A DNA stretch of 64,000 nucleotides from Helicobacter brantae (GCF_003364205.1 NZ_NXLV01000002.1:62001-126000); one strand, 5' to 3'; numbered from the stretch's first letter, positions 9,319-19,919 are shown. Made by a program: numbers and translations. Notes: generated by a model from the letters alone, not told the origin.

Positions 9319-11202
9319 ATGAATGAGAAAAATCCTAAAAAACCATTTAATAAAAATCCCATTGTGGTATTTGCAATCTTAGTGCTTGTCGCAATGATTG
9401 TTTTTCGCTTCTTTTCCCCAAGAGAGGGAGGAAGTTTTCTTGATGGAAGAGGAGGAGAGAAAAAAGAAGTAAGCTATTATGAGCTTAAACAAATGGCAAA
9501 AAACAAAGAGCTAGAGAGTGTAGAAATCGGTCAAACAATGCTCAAAGCAAGTTCAAGCGATGGCAAAACTCTCTATATCGCTAAAAAAGTCAATGATCCC
9601 ACACTTGTGCCAATCCTAGATGAAAATGGGATTAAATATAGTGGCTTTAGTGAGAGTAATTTCTTCTCTGAAGTGCTAAGTTGGCTTCTCCCTGTGTTTG
9701 TGCTTATTGGGTTTTGGATGTTTATGGCAAGTCGTGTTCAAAAAAATATGGGGAATGGAATCTTTGGAATGGGAAGTGCCAAAAAGCTTGTCAATGCAGA
9801 AAAACCCAATGTCAAGTTTGATGATATGGCAGGAAATGATGAGGCAAAAGAAGAGGTTGTAGAAATCGTGGATTTCCTCAAACACCCCGATCGCTACACT
9901 CTTTTGGGAGCGAAAATCCCTCGTGGTGTGCTTCTAGTGGGACCTCCTGGGACAGGTAAAACGCTTCTAGCCAAAGCTGTGGCAGGAGAGGCGAATGTGC
10001 CATTCTTCTCAATGAGTGGAAGTAGTTTTATTGAGATGTTTGTAGGAATGGGTGCAAGTCGTGTGAGAGATCTCTTTGATATGGCAAAAAAAGACGCTCC
10101 AAGTATCATCTTTATCGATGAGATTGATGCGATTGGAAAAAGTCGTGCAGCAGGGGGGATTGTGAGTGGGAATGATGAGAGAGAGCAAACCCTCAATCAG
10201 CTTTTGGCTGAAATGGATGGATTTGGAAGCGAATCAGCCCCTGTCATCGTCCTAGCAGCCACTAACCGCCCTGAGATTCTTGATCCTGCACTTTTGCGTC
10301 CAGGGAGATTTGATCGTCAAGTGCTTGTAGATAAGCCTGATTACAAAGGAAGACTTGATATTCTCAAAGTGCATATCAAAGCAATCAAGCCCTCTCGTGA
10401 TGTGGATTTGCAAGAAATTGCCAAAATGACAGCAGGACTTGCAGGAGCAGATTTGGCAAATATCATCAATGAAGCCGCACTTCTAGCAGGAAGAGCCAAC
10501 AAAAAAGAAGTTACCCAAAGCGATCTCAAAGAGGCTGTGGAGAGGGGAATTGCAGGGCTAGAGAAAAAATCACGACGCATCAGCAAAAAAGAGAAAAAAA
10601 TCGTGGCATATCACGAAAGCGGACACGCACTCATTAGTGAGCTAACCAAAGGGGCAGATAAAGTCAATAAGGTTTCTATCATTCCTCGTGGTATGGCAGC
10701 ACTAGGTTACACGCTCAACACCCCTCAAGAAAACAAATACCTAGTCCAAAAGCACGAGCTTATTGCTGAAGTTGATGTCTTGCTTGGTGGAAGAGGGGCA
10801 GAGGCAGTGTTTTTGGGAGAAATCTCCACAGGTGCAAGCAATGACTTAGAGCGTGCCACAGATGTGCTAAAAGCAATGGCAAGTTACTATGGAATGACTG
10901 ATGTAAGCGGGTTAATGGTGCTAGAGAAACCTCGCAATACATTCCTTAATGGTGGAAGAAGTGGAGGGGAGTATAGTGAGAAAACTTCTGAAAAACTTGA
11001 TACTTTTATCCAAACCACACTTCAAGAGCGATTTGAGGCAGTCAAAAAGACTTTGAGTGAGTATGCAGAAGCAGTGGAAGTGATGACAGCAGAATTGCTA
11101 GAGAAAGAAGTTATTGATGGAGAGAGAGTAAGGGAGATTATCAAAGAGTTTGAAGAAAAACACAATCTCCCCTCACGACTAACTCCTATTGAGGAAGAAT
11201 AA
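9319..11202 (+). CDS. ftsH: ATP-dependent zinc metalloprotease FtsH
   Basis: A 627-residue membrane-anchored AAA+ protease that degrades membrane and regulatory proteins. Two transmembrane segments flank a periplasmic region (about residues 15-35 and 110-132). The AAA domain has Walker A GPPGTGKT at 208-215, Walker [12 protein letters not shown], and the second region of homology with the arginine finger in LLRPGRFDR. The zinc protease active site is HESGH at 432-436. The length is normal. It sits between prmA and the PSD-like gene, as in H. pylori. Confidence 0.98.
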   Translation: MNEKNPKKPFNKNPIVVFAILVLVAMIVFRFFSPREGGSFLDGRGGEKKEVSYYELKQMAKNKELESVEIGQTMLKASSSDGKTLYIAKKVNDPTLVPILDENGIKYSGFSESNFFSEVLSWLLPVFVLIGFWMFMASRVQKNMGNGIFGMGSAKKLVNAEKPNVKFDDMAGNDEAKEEVVEIVDFLKHPDRYTLLGAKIPRGVLLVGPPGTGKTLLAKAVAGEANVPFFSMSGSSFIEMFVGMGASRVRDLFDMAKKDAPSIIFIDEIDAIGKSRAAGGIVSGNDEREQTLNQLLAEMDGFGSESAPVIVLAATNRPEILDPALLRPGRFDRQVLVDKPDYKGRLDILKVHIKAIKPSRDVDLQEIAKMTAGLAGADLANIINEAALLAGRANKKEVTQSDLKEAVERGIAGLEKKSRRISKKEKKIVAYHESGHALISELTKGADKVNKVSIIPRGMAALGYTLNTPQENKYLVQKHELIAEVDVLLGGRGAEAVFLGEISTGASNDLERATDVLKAMASYYGMTDVSGLMVLEKPRNTFLNGGRSGGEYSEKTSEKLDTFIQTTLQERFEAVKKTLSEYAEAVEVMTAELLEKEVIDGERVREIIKEFEEKHNLPSRLTPIEEE

Positions 11203-11211
11203 GGAGGAGAG

Positions 11212-11805
11212 ATGAACTCTAAAATCACTTATCTTGCCAAGAGTGGCTATAAGGGGGCGATAATTTTAGTTGTATTGCTAGGAGTGGCAATACTTTTGGG
11301 ACTAAAGAATCTAGCATTTCTTTTTGTTATTGCTTTGGTGGGGTGGGTGTATATGTTTAGGAATCCTGAAAGAGTAGCTTTACACCTCTCTGATAATGCT
11401 CTCCTTGCTCCTATTGATGGAGAGATTAAGCAGATTCAATCTGTGGGGGATAAGTGCATTATCACAATAGAGAGCAAAATCTTTGATGTGGGGGTGATCC
11501 GCTCTCCTTTGAATATTCAAAACTATCAAATCTCTCAAATCTATGGAATCCCCTTGTATCTCAGTCAAAAAAGAGATTTTTTCAACTCCAAAGTAGAATT
11601 TTGCTTTGGAGAAAATAAGATGATTTTCTCTCCTAGGCTTTTTCATATCTTCCCCCTCAAATCCTCTATCACAACGCTAGAGAGAGGGGAGAGAATGGGG
11701 TTTATGAAAGGGGAGGTGCAAATGGAGATTAAAAATTTAGAAACTAAGCTTAATGTTGGGGACAAAGTCAGAGGGGGGGAGAGCGTTTTGGGGTATTTGC
11801 AATGA
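11212..11805 (+). CDS. phosphatidylserine decarboxylase-like protein, probably inactive
   Basis: A 197-residue protein of the Psd/PSD-A family fold. Two hydrophobic stretches lie in residues 14-48, followed by YMFRNPER and LLAPIDGEI, which match the FFRDPER and SPADG signatures of short Psd proteins. The region where active enzymes carry the self-cleaving Gly-Ser (pyruvoyl-forming) site reads G163-F-M-K-G-E-V169, with no serine, so pyruvoyl formation appears impossible. AGGAGGAG precedes the ATG and the gene overlaps pssA by four bases. It corresponds in position to the HP1070-type gene of H. pylori. A structural or regulatory role beside PssA is inference. Confidence 0.75.
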   Translation: MNSKITYLAKSGYKGAIILVVLLGVAILLGLKNLAFLFVIALVGWVYMFRNPERVALHLSDNALLAPIDGEIKQIQSVGDKCIITIESKIFDVGVIRSPLNIQNYQISQIYGIPLYLSQKRDFFNSKVEFCFGENKMIFSPRLFHIFPLKSSITTLERGERMGFMKGEVQMEIKNLETKLNVGDKVRGGESVLGYLQ

Positions 11806-12554
11806 AAATCAATCCTTTATATGTGCTTCCCAATGCTTTTACGGCAGGAAGTATGTTTTTGGCGATTATTAGTTTGGTTTGGGCTTCAAATGAGAGTTTT
11901 ATGTGGGCGTGTTGGGCGATTATCGCCTCAAGTGTGCTTGATGGACTAGATGGGCGTGTGGCAAGGCTTACAGGGACTAGCTCTAAGTTTGGAGTAGAGT
12001 TTGATTCTTTGGCTGATGTGGTGGCTTTTGGTGTCGCTCCTGCAATGCTAGTGTATTTTTATATCGGACAATTTTATGGGCGATTAGGGGTGATTGTGTG
12101 TGCGTTGTTTGTGATTTTTGGTGCGATAAGATTGGCACGATTTAATATCACCACTACTTCAGAGCCAAACTCTTTCATCGGACTTCCTATCCCCTCAGCG
12201 GCGATTTTTGTGGTGGTTTGGATAATGCTCAATGAAACTTATGCATTCTTCCCTCTTCCCTCTACTCAAAAACTAGGTGTGCTTGATAATGAAATTATCC
12301 TAGGAAGTGGGTGGGGATATGTGGTTTTAAGCTGTGTATTGCTTATCGGAGTGCTTATGGTAAGTAACATTCGCTACCCCTCATTTAAAAAAATGCAATG
12401 GAATCTCAAGACTTTTATCATCTTGCTTATATTGTGTGGAGTTTTGCTCTACCGCCCCATTGAGAGTTTGGGAGTATTGATGAGTGGATATGTGCTTTAT
12501 GGGATAGGGCGTTGGATATATCTGCTTTGTGGGATTGTCTTTAGGAGGGGGTAA
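11802..12554 (+). CDS. pssA: CDP-diacylglycerol-serine O-phosphatidyltransferase
   Basis: A 250-residue integral membrane enzyme that makes phosphatidylserine from CDP-diacylglycerol and L-serine. The full CDP-alcohol phosphatidyltransferase signature D-G-x2-A-R-x8-G-x3-D-x3-D is present around residues 47-72 (DGRVAR, then FGVEFDSLAD). About eight hydrophobic segments follow. The ATG overlaps the previous stop (ATGA), so the PSD-like protein and PssA are translationally coupled. It is the last gene of this plus-strand run. Confidence 0.96.
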   Translation: MKINPLYVLPNAFTAGSMFLAIISLVWASNESFMWACWAIIASSVLDGLDGRVARLTGTSSKFGVEFDSLADVVAFGVAPAMLVYFYIGQFYGRLGVIVCALFVIFGAIRLARFNITTTSEPNSFIGLPIPSAAIFVVVWIMLNETYAFFPLPSTQKLGVLDNEIILGSGWGYVVLSCVLLIGVLMVSNIRYPSFKKMQWNLKTFIILLILCGVLLYRPIESLGVLMSGYVLYGIGRWIYLLCGIVFRRG

Positions 12555-12821
12555 AAATCAATCTCTCTCATAGAAGAGAGGACTTGATAAAAGCTTCTAA
12601 ATCTATGATTATCTTTCTCTATTTGCCTTTAGATTTTTCTTAGGGGTTAGTAAAAACTCTAAAAGCTCTTATAAAATCTCTTTCTTGCCATACCAAAGCT
12701 CTTGTATTGAAGCTCTAAAAAGATCAATATGAAAACAAGGTTTTATCGTTTTATTTTATGAGAGTGGGAGATTTTGTGGGGATTGTGAGAAAAATATAGA
12801 GGGGGGTGAGGGGAGGGGGAA
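12555..12821. other. intergenic region between pssA and groEL ends
   Basis: About 270 bases between convergent genes. A short inverted repeat (CTCTCTC near 12563 with GAGAG near 12577) could end pssA transcription. A purine-rich GA/G stretch lies just past the groEL stop. No open frame, RNA gene or strong terminator was recognised. Confidence 0.5.
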
Positions 12822-14462
<1,641 letters not shown>

Positions 14463-14469
14463 CTACTCC

Positions 14470-14742
14470 TTATTTAATGATTCCTAGAACATCTTCAATA
14501 TCTAAAACAATAAATTCTTTTCCATCAAGTTTGATTTCATCTCCCTTGTATTTACCAAAAACTACACTCTCGCCTACGCTTACGCATTTGCACTCATCTT
14601 CAATCTTGTGGCTCACTGCAACAACCTTTCCTACTAGAGGTTTTTCTTTTGCATTGTCAGGAATGATGATTCCAGAGCTTGTTTTTGTGTCTTCTTCGAT
14701 TCTTTCAACCAAGATTCTTTTGCCTAGTGGTTTGAAATTCAT
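14470..14742 (-). CDS. groES: co-chaperonin GroES
   Basis: A 90-residue co-chaperonin. N-terminal [16 protein letters not shown], the mobile-loop region [15 protein letters not shown], and the C-terminal [18 protein letters not shown] are characteristic. It has no histidine-rich metal-binding tail like that of H. pylori GroES (HspA), since it ends at GIIK. AAGGAG lies eight bases before the start. It is the first gene of the groESL operon. Confidence 0.98.
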   Translation of the reverse strand: MNFKPLGKRILVERIEEDTKTSSGIIIPDNAKEKPLVGKVVAVSHKIEDECKCVSVGESVVFGKYKGDEIKLDGKEFIVLDIEDVLGIIK

Positions 14743-14762
14743 CTAAAACTCCTTATTGTGAA

Positions 14763-14789
14763 ATAGCACTTAAATATTTTAAGTGCCAC
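14763..14789 (-). promoter_or_regulatory. CIRCE-like HrcA operator of groESL
   Basis: On the minus strand the site has two 9-bp arms, GTGGCACTT and AAGTGCTAT, separated by 9 bases. It keeps the spacing and core of the CIRCE consensus TTAGCACTC-N9-GAGTGCTAA. It lies 20-50 bases upstream of the groES start and just downstream of the proposed -10 box, where HrcA repressor sites usually are. Confidence 0.75.
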
Positions 14790-14790
14790 G

Positions 14791-14799
14791 ATTTTATAG
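14791..14799 (-). promoter_or_regulatory. probable groESL -10 box
   Basis: The minus strand reads CTATAAAAT directly upstream of the CIRCE-like site, a good match to the Helicobacter sigma-80/70 TATAAT box. Transcription would start within the CIRCE-like element. Confidence 0.55.
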
Positions 14800-14846
14800 T
14801 TTTTTTGATTTACTTTCAATACAATATCATTTACTATATAAAGAAA

Positions 14847-14867
14847 GTTTAGTCAATCATACTAAAG
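14847..14867 (-). promoter_or_regulatory. HAIR-like HspR operator
   Basis: The minus strand reads CTTTAGT, seven bases, then ACTAAAC. This is close to the HAIR consensus CTTGAGT-N7-ACTCAAG (11 of 14 arm positions). It lies about 70 bases upstream of the predicted groESL start. In H. pylori and C. jejuni groESL is under combined HspR and HrcA control, which fits this arrangement. Confidence 0.55.
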
Positions 14868-14923
14868 AATAGTTAGCTTTTATATGATAGAGTGCAGTTT
14901 TTATTTAAATTGTTGATTTCTTT

Positions 14924-15000
14924 TTGTCAAAGAAAAAGGCTTAGCCCCTCCCCGCTCCCCTTAGCCCAAAAAGAAAGTATCTCTCCTTTCTTTTTGACAA
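14924..15000 (+). repeat. mutually exclusive inverted repeats (possible attenuator-like RNA)
   Basis: The arm at 14985-15000 can pair with 14924-14939 (14 of 16 positions). Part of it (14986-14995, CTTTCTTTTT) can instead pair perfectly with 14968-14977 (AAAAAGAAAG). The loop holds two TTAGCCC copies (14941 and 14961) and a C-rich stretch. No protein-coding signal was seen. This is part of a roughly 480-base gene-poor region between groES and dnaG. Confidence 0.5.
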
Positions 15001-15010
15001 TAAGGGGAGA

Positions 15011-15097
15011 GCCTTGCTGAATCTTGCTCTTGAAGTTTTGAGGGATAAGGCACTTCTGCCTTATCTTTTTCCTCAAAATCTTCACTACGAGCAAGGC
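15011..15097 (+). repeat. long imperfect hairpin in the groES-dnaG intergenic region
   Basis: GATAAGGCA (15044-15052) and TGCCTTATC (15057-15065) form a perfect stem around CTTC. Past a T5 bulge, TGAAGTTTTGAGG (15031-15043) pairs with CCTCAAAATCTTCA (15071-15084). GCCTTGCT or TTGCTC on the left can pair with GAGCAAGGC (15089-15097). This suggests a structured RNA or the remnant of a palindromic repeat element. A 74-residue frame across it has no coding character. Confidence 0.55.
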
Positions 15098-15144
15098 AAG
15101 AGAGTGGGTGGATGGGATTTGGTGGGATTTTTGATATACAAAAA

Positions 15145-15150
15145 TATAAT
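15145..15150 (+). promoter_or_regulatory. candidate -10 box upstream of dnaG
   Basis: TATAAT within an AT-rich stretch about 75 bases upstream of the dnaG start. It would give a leader of roughly 65 bases. Confidence 0.45.
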
Positions 15151-15224
15151 AGATTTAAATAGAGCAAGAAAACACTTTTTAGCTAAAATCCCTACTTTAA
15201 AAATCACAATAAAAGATACAGAAA

Positions 15225-16856
15225 ATGATAAGCAATGAGAGTTTAGAGCAATTAAAACAAAATATTGATATTGTTGAGATTTTGGGCTCTTATATTCAGC
15301 TCAAAAAGGCAGGGGTGAATTATAGTGCGTGTTGCCCTTTTCATCAAGAAAAGACAGCAAGTTTTATGGTAAGCCCCTCAAAGGGGATTTATCATTGTTA
15401 TGGTTGTGGAGTGGGGGGCGATGCGATTAAATTTGTAATGGAGTATGAGAAGCTTACATTTGTAGAGAGTATTGAAAAAATCGCTTCCATTATGAATTTT
15501 GAGCTTGTTTATACTCAAGAGAAGACTCAAAAACAAGATAGCAAATTCCTAGATAAAATCGCTTCTTTTTATCATCAAAAACTCCTCTCCTCTCCCCAAG
15601 TGCTTGACTATGCTTACAAGAGGGGAATCACACAAGAGAGCATTGAGAGATTTTATCTAGGGTTTTGTGGGGCAGGGTTTGAGAGTGTGAGATTTGCTGA
15701 TGAGATGGGGGCAAGGAGTGAGGCCATAGAGCTAGGAGTATTGGGGAGGGATAATGAAAGAGTGTATGCACGATTTTTTGATCGATTGATGTTTCCTATC
15801 TACTCTCCCAACTCAAGTGTAGTGGGGTTTGGAGGGAGGATAATGGAGGGAGATAATGTCGCCAAATACATTAACTCCCCTCAAACCAAAGTTTTTAATA
15901 AATCCAAACTTCTCTATGCCTATCATCTAGCCAAAGAAAGTATCTTTCGCCAAAAGCAAATTATCATCACTGAGGGGTATATCGATGTGATTATGTTGCA
16001 CCAAGCAGGGATAAAAAATGCTGTTGCCACACTTGGAACAGCTCTCACAAGCGATCATCTCCCCCTGCTTAATCGTGGAGAGCCCAAAATCATTGTCAGC
16101 TATGATGGGGACAAAGCAGGAATCAATGCAGCATTTAAAGCCTCAAAACTCCTAGCACTAGAGGGCAAAGATGGAGGGGTGGTTATCTTTGAAGGTGGGC
16201 TAGATCCAGCAGATATGATTGTGGGGGGGAGAGTGGAAGAGGTGAGGGCATTGTTTGCCTCGCCCATTCCTTTTGTGAAGTTTGTGCTAGAGCAAATGGT
16301 GTTGAATTATGATTTGCATAATCCATTGCAGAAAGAAAAAGCTCTTAAAGAATCTTTGGAGTTTTTGCACTCACTCTCTGCCCTGCTTCAAGAAGAGTAT
16401 CGCCTCTTTTTAGCTAAACTCCTCAAAGTCCCTCCTACCCTCATCAGAGTGAAAAGTCAAAAAAAATCCACCTCTCCCACACTCTCTATCCAAGAGGTTT
16501 ATGATGTGGCTGAAGTGGCTTTGATTGCCTCAATGTATGAGAATGAAAGTTTTTTGGATCTTGGGGTGGAGTATTTGGAGAAATCAAGCTTCAAAGAGTG
16601 CTTTAGAGAATATGAGTTATTGCTTAGTGGAGAGAGGGAAGACTCCTTGCTTCAGGGGTTGTTGATGAGAGAGAGTGCAAGGGTGATGAGTGAAGAGGAG
16701 TTTAGAAAACAAATCAAAATCAAAGCCATTCAAGACTTGGAGGAAAAGATAAAATTACTTATTGGTAAAGAGGGGGTAGAATACGAAACCAAAATTCGCC
16801 AAATCCAAGAGATGCGTGAAAAAATCAATAAAATCAAAAAGGAAATACACTTATGA
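15225..16856 (+). CDS. dnaG: DNA primase
   Basis: A 543-residue primase that makes RNA primers at the replication fork with DnaB. The N-terminal CHC2 zinc-binding domain is visible (C-C-P-F-H, then HCYGCG, residues about 36-65). The TOPRIM core has EGYIDVIML and SYDGDKAG, which bind the catalytic metals. The C-terminal third is the variable helicase-interaction region. Its place beside groESL matches the HP0010-HP0013 order of H. pylori. The ribosome binding site is weak. Confidence 0.97.
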   Translation: MISNESLEQLKQNIDIVEILGSYIQLKKAGVNYSACCPFHQEKTASFMVSPSKGIYHCYGCGVGGDAIKFVMEYEKLTFVESIEKIASIMNFELVYTQEKTQKQDSKFLDKIASFYHQKLLSSPQVLDYAYKRGITQESIERFYLGFCGAGFESVRFADEMGARSEAIELGVLGRDNERVYARFFDRLMFPIYSPNSSVVGFGGRIMEGDNVAKYINSPQTKVFNKSKLLYAYHLAKESIFRQKQIIITEGYIDVIMLHQAGIKNAVATLGTALTSDHLPLLNRGEPKIIVSYDGDKAGINAAFKASKLLALEGKDGGVVIFEGGLDPADMIVGGRVEEVRALFASPIPFVKFVLEQMVLNYDLHNPLQKEKALKESLEFLHSLSALLQEEYRLFLAKLLKVPPTLIRVKSQKKSTSPTLSIQEVYDVAEVALIASMYENESFLDLGVEYLEKSSFKECFREYELLLSGEREDSLLQGLLMRESARVMSEEEFRKQIKIKAIQDLEEKIKLLIGKEGVEYETKIRQIQEMREKINKIKKEIHL

Positions 16857-17902
16857 AAAAAGCCCTTGCCTTATTTAGTGGAGGTTGTGATAGCCTAATT
16901 AGTATGCAATTACTCAAAGAGCAGGGGATTGAAGTGATAGCAATCAACTTCAATATCGGCTTTGGAGGAAATAAAAGCAAACTCGAATATTTCAAAAACG
17001 CCACAGCACAGATTGGCGTGGAGTTTATGAGCGTGGATATTAGAAAGCAGTTTTTTGATGAAGTGCTTTTTGCTCCAAAGTATGGATATGGAAAATATTT
17101 CAATCCTTGCATTGATTGTCACGCCAATATGTTTAAAAATGCTTTTTTGCTTCTTGAGAAGCTTGGAGTTGATTTTGTCATCAGTGGAGAAGTGGTGGGA
17201 CAACGCCCCAAAAGTCAGAGAAGAGAGGCATTGGATCAAGTCAGAAGTGTGGTGAGGAGTTTTGGGGAGAGTGAGAGATTTGCTCATCTTGTAGATCCAA
17301 ATGGAGATGGTAGGGCTAAACCAAAGCGATTAGATGAGCTTATTTTGCGTCCGATGAGTGCCAAACTATTAGAAGAGAGCTATCCTGAGAGAGTGGGGTG
17401 GGTGGATAGAGAGAGATTGCTTGATGTGCAAGGTAGGGGGAGAAGTCGGCAACTAGAGATGATCAAAAACTATGGGTGGAAGTATTATGAGAAGCCTGGG
17501 GGTGGGTGTCTGCTTACAGATACAAGCGTGGCAGAGAAAATCAAGGATTTAAGTTCTCATAGAGGAATGGTGTTTGAAGATATTGAGCTAGTTAAAGTGG
17601 GGCGATATATGGTGTTGCCTGATGGGGGGCGATGTGTGATTTCAAGAAATGAAGAAGAAAATACCAAGCTTGAAGCCCCCAATCCTCAAATGGAACTTAT
17701 AGTCTTGCAAGAGTGCAAAGGACCTATTGGGCTAGTAGAGAGAGGAGCAAGTGAGGAGGATAAGCTTTTGGCTGCACGACTAACTCTAGGATATGGCAAA
17801 AGTGAGCTAGGAGTAAGCTATGGGGTAAAAATCGGCGAGAGAGAAGTGAGAGTAGAGCCAATTAGCAAAAGTGAAGCTCAAAAGTATCTGTTTTTGAAAT
17901 AG
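16853..17902 (+). CDS. PP-loop ATPase related to tRNA thiolases, with C-terminal NFACT-R-like domain
   Basis: A 349-residue protein. The N-terminus has the PP-loop pyrophosphatase motif FSGGCDSLIS and, further on, C-I-D-C-H and FVISGEVVGQRPKSQRR, as in ThiI/MnmA-like enzymes that adenylate tRNA uridine for sulfur transfer. The two Cys of CIDC are plausible catalytic cysteines. The last 100 residues (about 245-349) look like the divergent NFACT-R RNA-binding domain reported in such fusions. It corresponds in position to H. pylori HP0013. It overlaps the dnaG stop by four bases. Its exact substrate is unknown. Confidence 0.75.
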   Translation: MKKALALFSGGCDSLISMQLLKEQGIEVIAINFNIGFGGNKSKLEYFKNATAQIGVEFMSVDIRKQFFDEVLFAPKYGYGKYFNPCIDCHANMFKNAFLLLEKLGVDFVISGEVVGQRPKSQRREALDQVRSVVRSFGESERFAHLVDPNGDGRAKPKRLDELILRPMSAKLLEESYPERVGWVDRERLLDVQGRGRSRQLEMIKNYGWKYYEKPGGGCLLTDTSVAEKIKDLSSHRGMVFEDIELVKVGRYMVLPDGGRCVISRNEEENTKLEAPNPQMELIVLQECKGPIGLVERGASEEDKLLAARLTLGYGKSELGVSYGVKIGEREVRVEPISKSEAQKYLFLK

Positions 17903-17935
17903 AGAGATTTAAAAAAGGGGGAGAGAATAAAAGTT

Positions 17936-17954
17936 TTGAGGGGAAACCCCTCAA
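17936..17954 (-). terminator. rho-independent terminator of the porin gene
   Basis: TTGAGGGG and CCCCTCAA form a perfect 8-bp stem with an AAA loop. On the minus strand it lies five bases after the porin stop and is followed by AACTTTTATT, a usable U-rich tail. It may also stop plus-strand transcription from dnaG. Confidence 0.8.
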
Positions 17955-17958
17955 GAGA

Positions 17959-19266
17959 TTAGAAAGAGTATTTAACTACTGCTCTTCCTCTAGCCATTTG
18001 AAGATCTCCAAATGTTGAACCAATAAGTCCTGAGAGAGTGAGTTTATTATCAAAGAAGCCATAGCTTGCAGTGAAAGAAACTTCGTGGAATGTTGCAGAA
18101 CCACCATTGCTAGTCCATGTGTTGATTGCTGTTTGGCTTGCAGTTGGGGCAAGAGCATAGTTATTGTCTCCTCCTACATAGGCATAATCTAGTCCAATCT
18201 TAAGGGATTTTACGCCTGTGTATTGAAGTCCCACATAACCTACCATAATGCTACTTGCTTTATAGTTGTTGCTTCCAGAATAGATTTTATATCCACCTTG
18301 TCCAAACATTCCATAACCATTTTTTGATCCTACAGTGTCATACCAGAATTGTCCTCCCATATTAAATGAAGCATAGTTAAGTAATGCACCATATCCATCT
18401 CCAAAGCTTCCTGTAAAACCTGCTTTTGCTGAGAATCCAAGATCTTTATTAGCATAGCTTGCTTGGATATTATAAAGTCCTCTAAGAGAAGCTACACCAT
18501 TGGTACCATTTGGATTATAGAATTTGTCGCCATTTGTATCTACATCAGTTACAGCCACTTGAGATTGGAGTGTAACACCTGCGATTGTATAGCTTACATC
18601 TCCCATAACCATATAGTCAAACACTTTTGTAGAATGAGCGGCATAAACTTTAATTCCAGCACCACCAAGCTTTTCTCCACCTGCTTCAACTCCTAGGATA
18701 TAGAGTGGATGATCTAGAGATGTCCCTGCAGTATAGGTAGCATCCGTTGCATCATCAAGAGTATAAGCACCAAAAACTTGTCCGCTAAATTTTACTCCCT
18801 CAATATCTTCATTGCTGACATAAACCCCATAACCATAGTCCCAAGTATTGTCATTGAATGGAGTGAGGATATTCATCTTACCACCGATGATTGTGGTTTT
18901 GCTCCCATATTCACTCAAATCTTGCTTACCATAAACTGTTGTAAGTCCAATATTTATAGGTTTTCCTGCAGCCCCAGAAGCCTCTAAAAATGGAGTTCCA
19001 TCTGAGTTTTTTCCTCCACCAGTTGATGCATACGCTGTCATTCCTAAGTTAAAACCACCGATAGCACCAGTATTGAGGTTTGCCCAAGCTCTTGTTCTGA
19101 AAACATTTCCGTGAATATCATCACCAAATTGTGATGTCATTTGCCCTAGAACATAACCTTTGATTGTTGTTCCCTTGATAGCGTCTTCTAGTTTTGTCTC
19201 AGCATTTACACAAGTGAGTGTGCCAAGTGCTAGTAATGTCGCTAATGAAATTTTTGTTACTCTCAT
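17959..19266 (-). CDS. Opr-family outer-membrane porin
   Basis: A 435-residue outer-membrane beta-barrel. The signal peptide ends near TCVNA-ET (about residue 22). The mature part starts with the KGYVLGQMTSQFG strand seen in Helicobacter/Campylobacter Opr-type porins, shows alternating beta-strand patterning throughout, and ends in the barrel-type terminal phenylalanine (VVKYSF). It probably lets small nutrients through the outer membrane. GGAGAAAC precedes the ATG, and TAAGAT on the minus strand (19327-19332) is a possible -10 box. It is a single-gene unit with its own terminator. Substrate preference cannot be told. Confidence 0.85.
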   Translation of the reverse strand: MRVTKISLATLLALGTLTCVNAETKLEDAIKGTTIKGYVLGQMTSQFGDDIHGNVFRTRAWANLNTGAIGGFNLGMTAYASTGGGKNSDGTPFLEASGAAGKPINIGLTTVYGKQDLSEYGSKTTIIGGKMNILTPFNDNTWDYGYGVYVSNEDIEGVKFSGQVFGAYTLDDATDATYTAGTSLDHPLYILGVEAGGEKLGGAGIKVYAAHSTKVFDYMVMGDVSYTIAGVTLQSQVAVTDVDTNGDKFYNPNGTNGVASLRGLYNIQASYANKDLGFSAKAGFTGSFGDGYGALLNYASFNMGGQFWYDTVGSKNGYGMFGQGGYKIYSGSNNYKASSIMVGYVGLQYTGVKSLKIGLDYAYVGGDNNYALAPTASQTAINTWTSNGGSATFHEVSFTASYGFFDNKLTLSGLIGSTFGDLQMARGRAVVKYSF

Positions 19267-19373
19267 TGTTTCTCCTTTCTTTATAACCCCTTTAGTTTAT
19301 GCCTATCGCTAGAGGTATAAAACACTATCTTACAAAAAAATAATGATTTTTTGCGATAAAAATGAAGTAAAAG

Positions 19374-19919
19374 CTAGTTTTTTTGTTGAATTTGTGTAAT
19401 TTTGACATAGAGAGTGAGCTCTAGTGTGTCAGAAAGTAAATCTTTTTTCTCAATAGAGAAAGGAAGTGAGAGAGTGATTGTGGGGTAGGCTTCTCTGATT
19501 TTTTTGCTAAAGTCAAAGAATGCTTGAGGGGTGGTGGAAGTGCCTTTGATTTCTAGGATTTGATTGATAAAGATTCCTGAAATTTCTGCATTGATTTTTT
19601 TGATGGAAGTAACTTCAAAAAACTCTTGAGCGATGGCGTGAATCATTGCATTGCTGGGAGGATTGTTGAGCAAATCGATGAATTTTTTGTTTTTTTCTTG
19701 AGAGTTTTGGATAGTTTTCTCCAATCCCGTGTTTTGATCAAAAGCCTTAAGATAGGCAAGTCGAGTATAACGCAAGTCTTCTCTCTTCTCTTTGTAATCA
19801 TTGACTTTGTTGAGAATCACGCCTGAGAAAAGATAAACGACACCGATAACAAAAATAGACATATAAACAAGGTTTTTGACAATGTATTCGGCTAAATCTT
19901 CTCTTTTGTTGATTTTCAT
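19374..19919 (-). CDS. PilO-like inner-membrane assembly protein
   Basis: A 181-residue bitopic membrane protein: a short basic cytoplasmic N-terminus, one transmembrane segment (about 17-36), a coiled coil (about 37-80), then a ferredoxin-like periplasmic domain pattern. This is the layout of PilO/GspM proteins in type IV pilus and type II secretion platforms. It is the last of three minus-strand genes that overlap by four bases each. In Campylobacterota such sets serve the DNA-uptake pseudopilus. Assignment rests on layout rather than strong motifs. Confidence 0.55.
   Translation of the reverse strand: MKINKREDLAEYIVKNLVYMSIFVIGVVYLFSGVILNKVNDYKEKREDLRYTRLAYLKAFDQNTGLEKTIQNSQEKNKKFIDLLNNPPSNAMIHAIAQEFFEVTSIKKINAEISGIFINQILEIKGTSTTPQAFFDFSKKIREAYPTITLSLPFSIEKKDLLSDTLELTLYVKITQIQQKN

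Noticed and set aside
15014-15238. 74-residue plus-strand frame between groES and dnaG
   Set aside because: It crosses the long hairpin, has no ribosome site or recognisable protein pattern, and overlaps the dnaG start; better explained as noncoding structured DNA.
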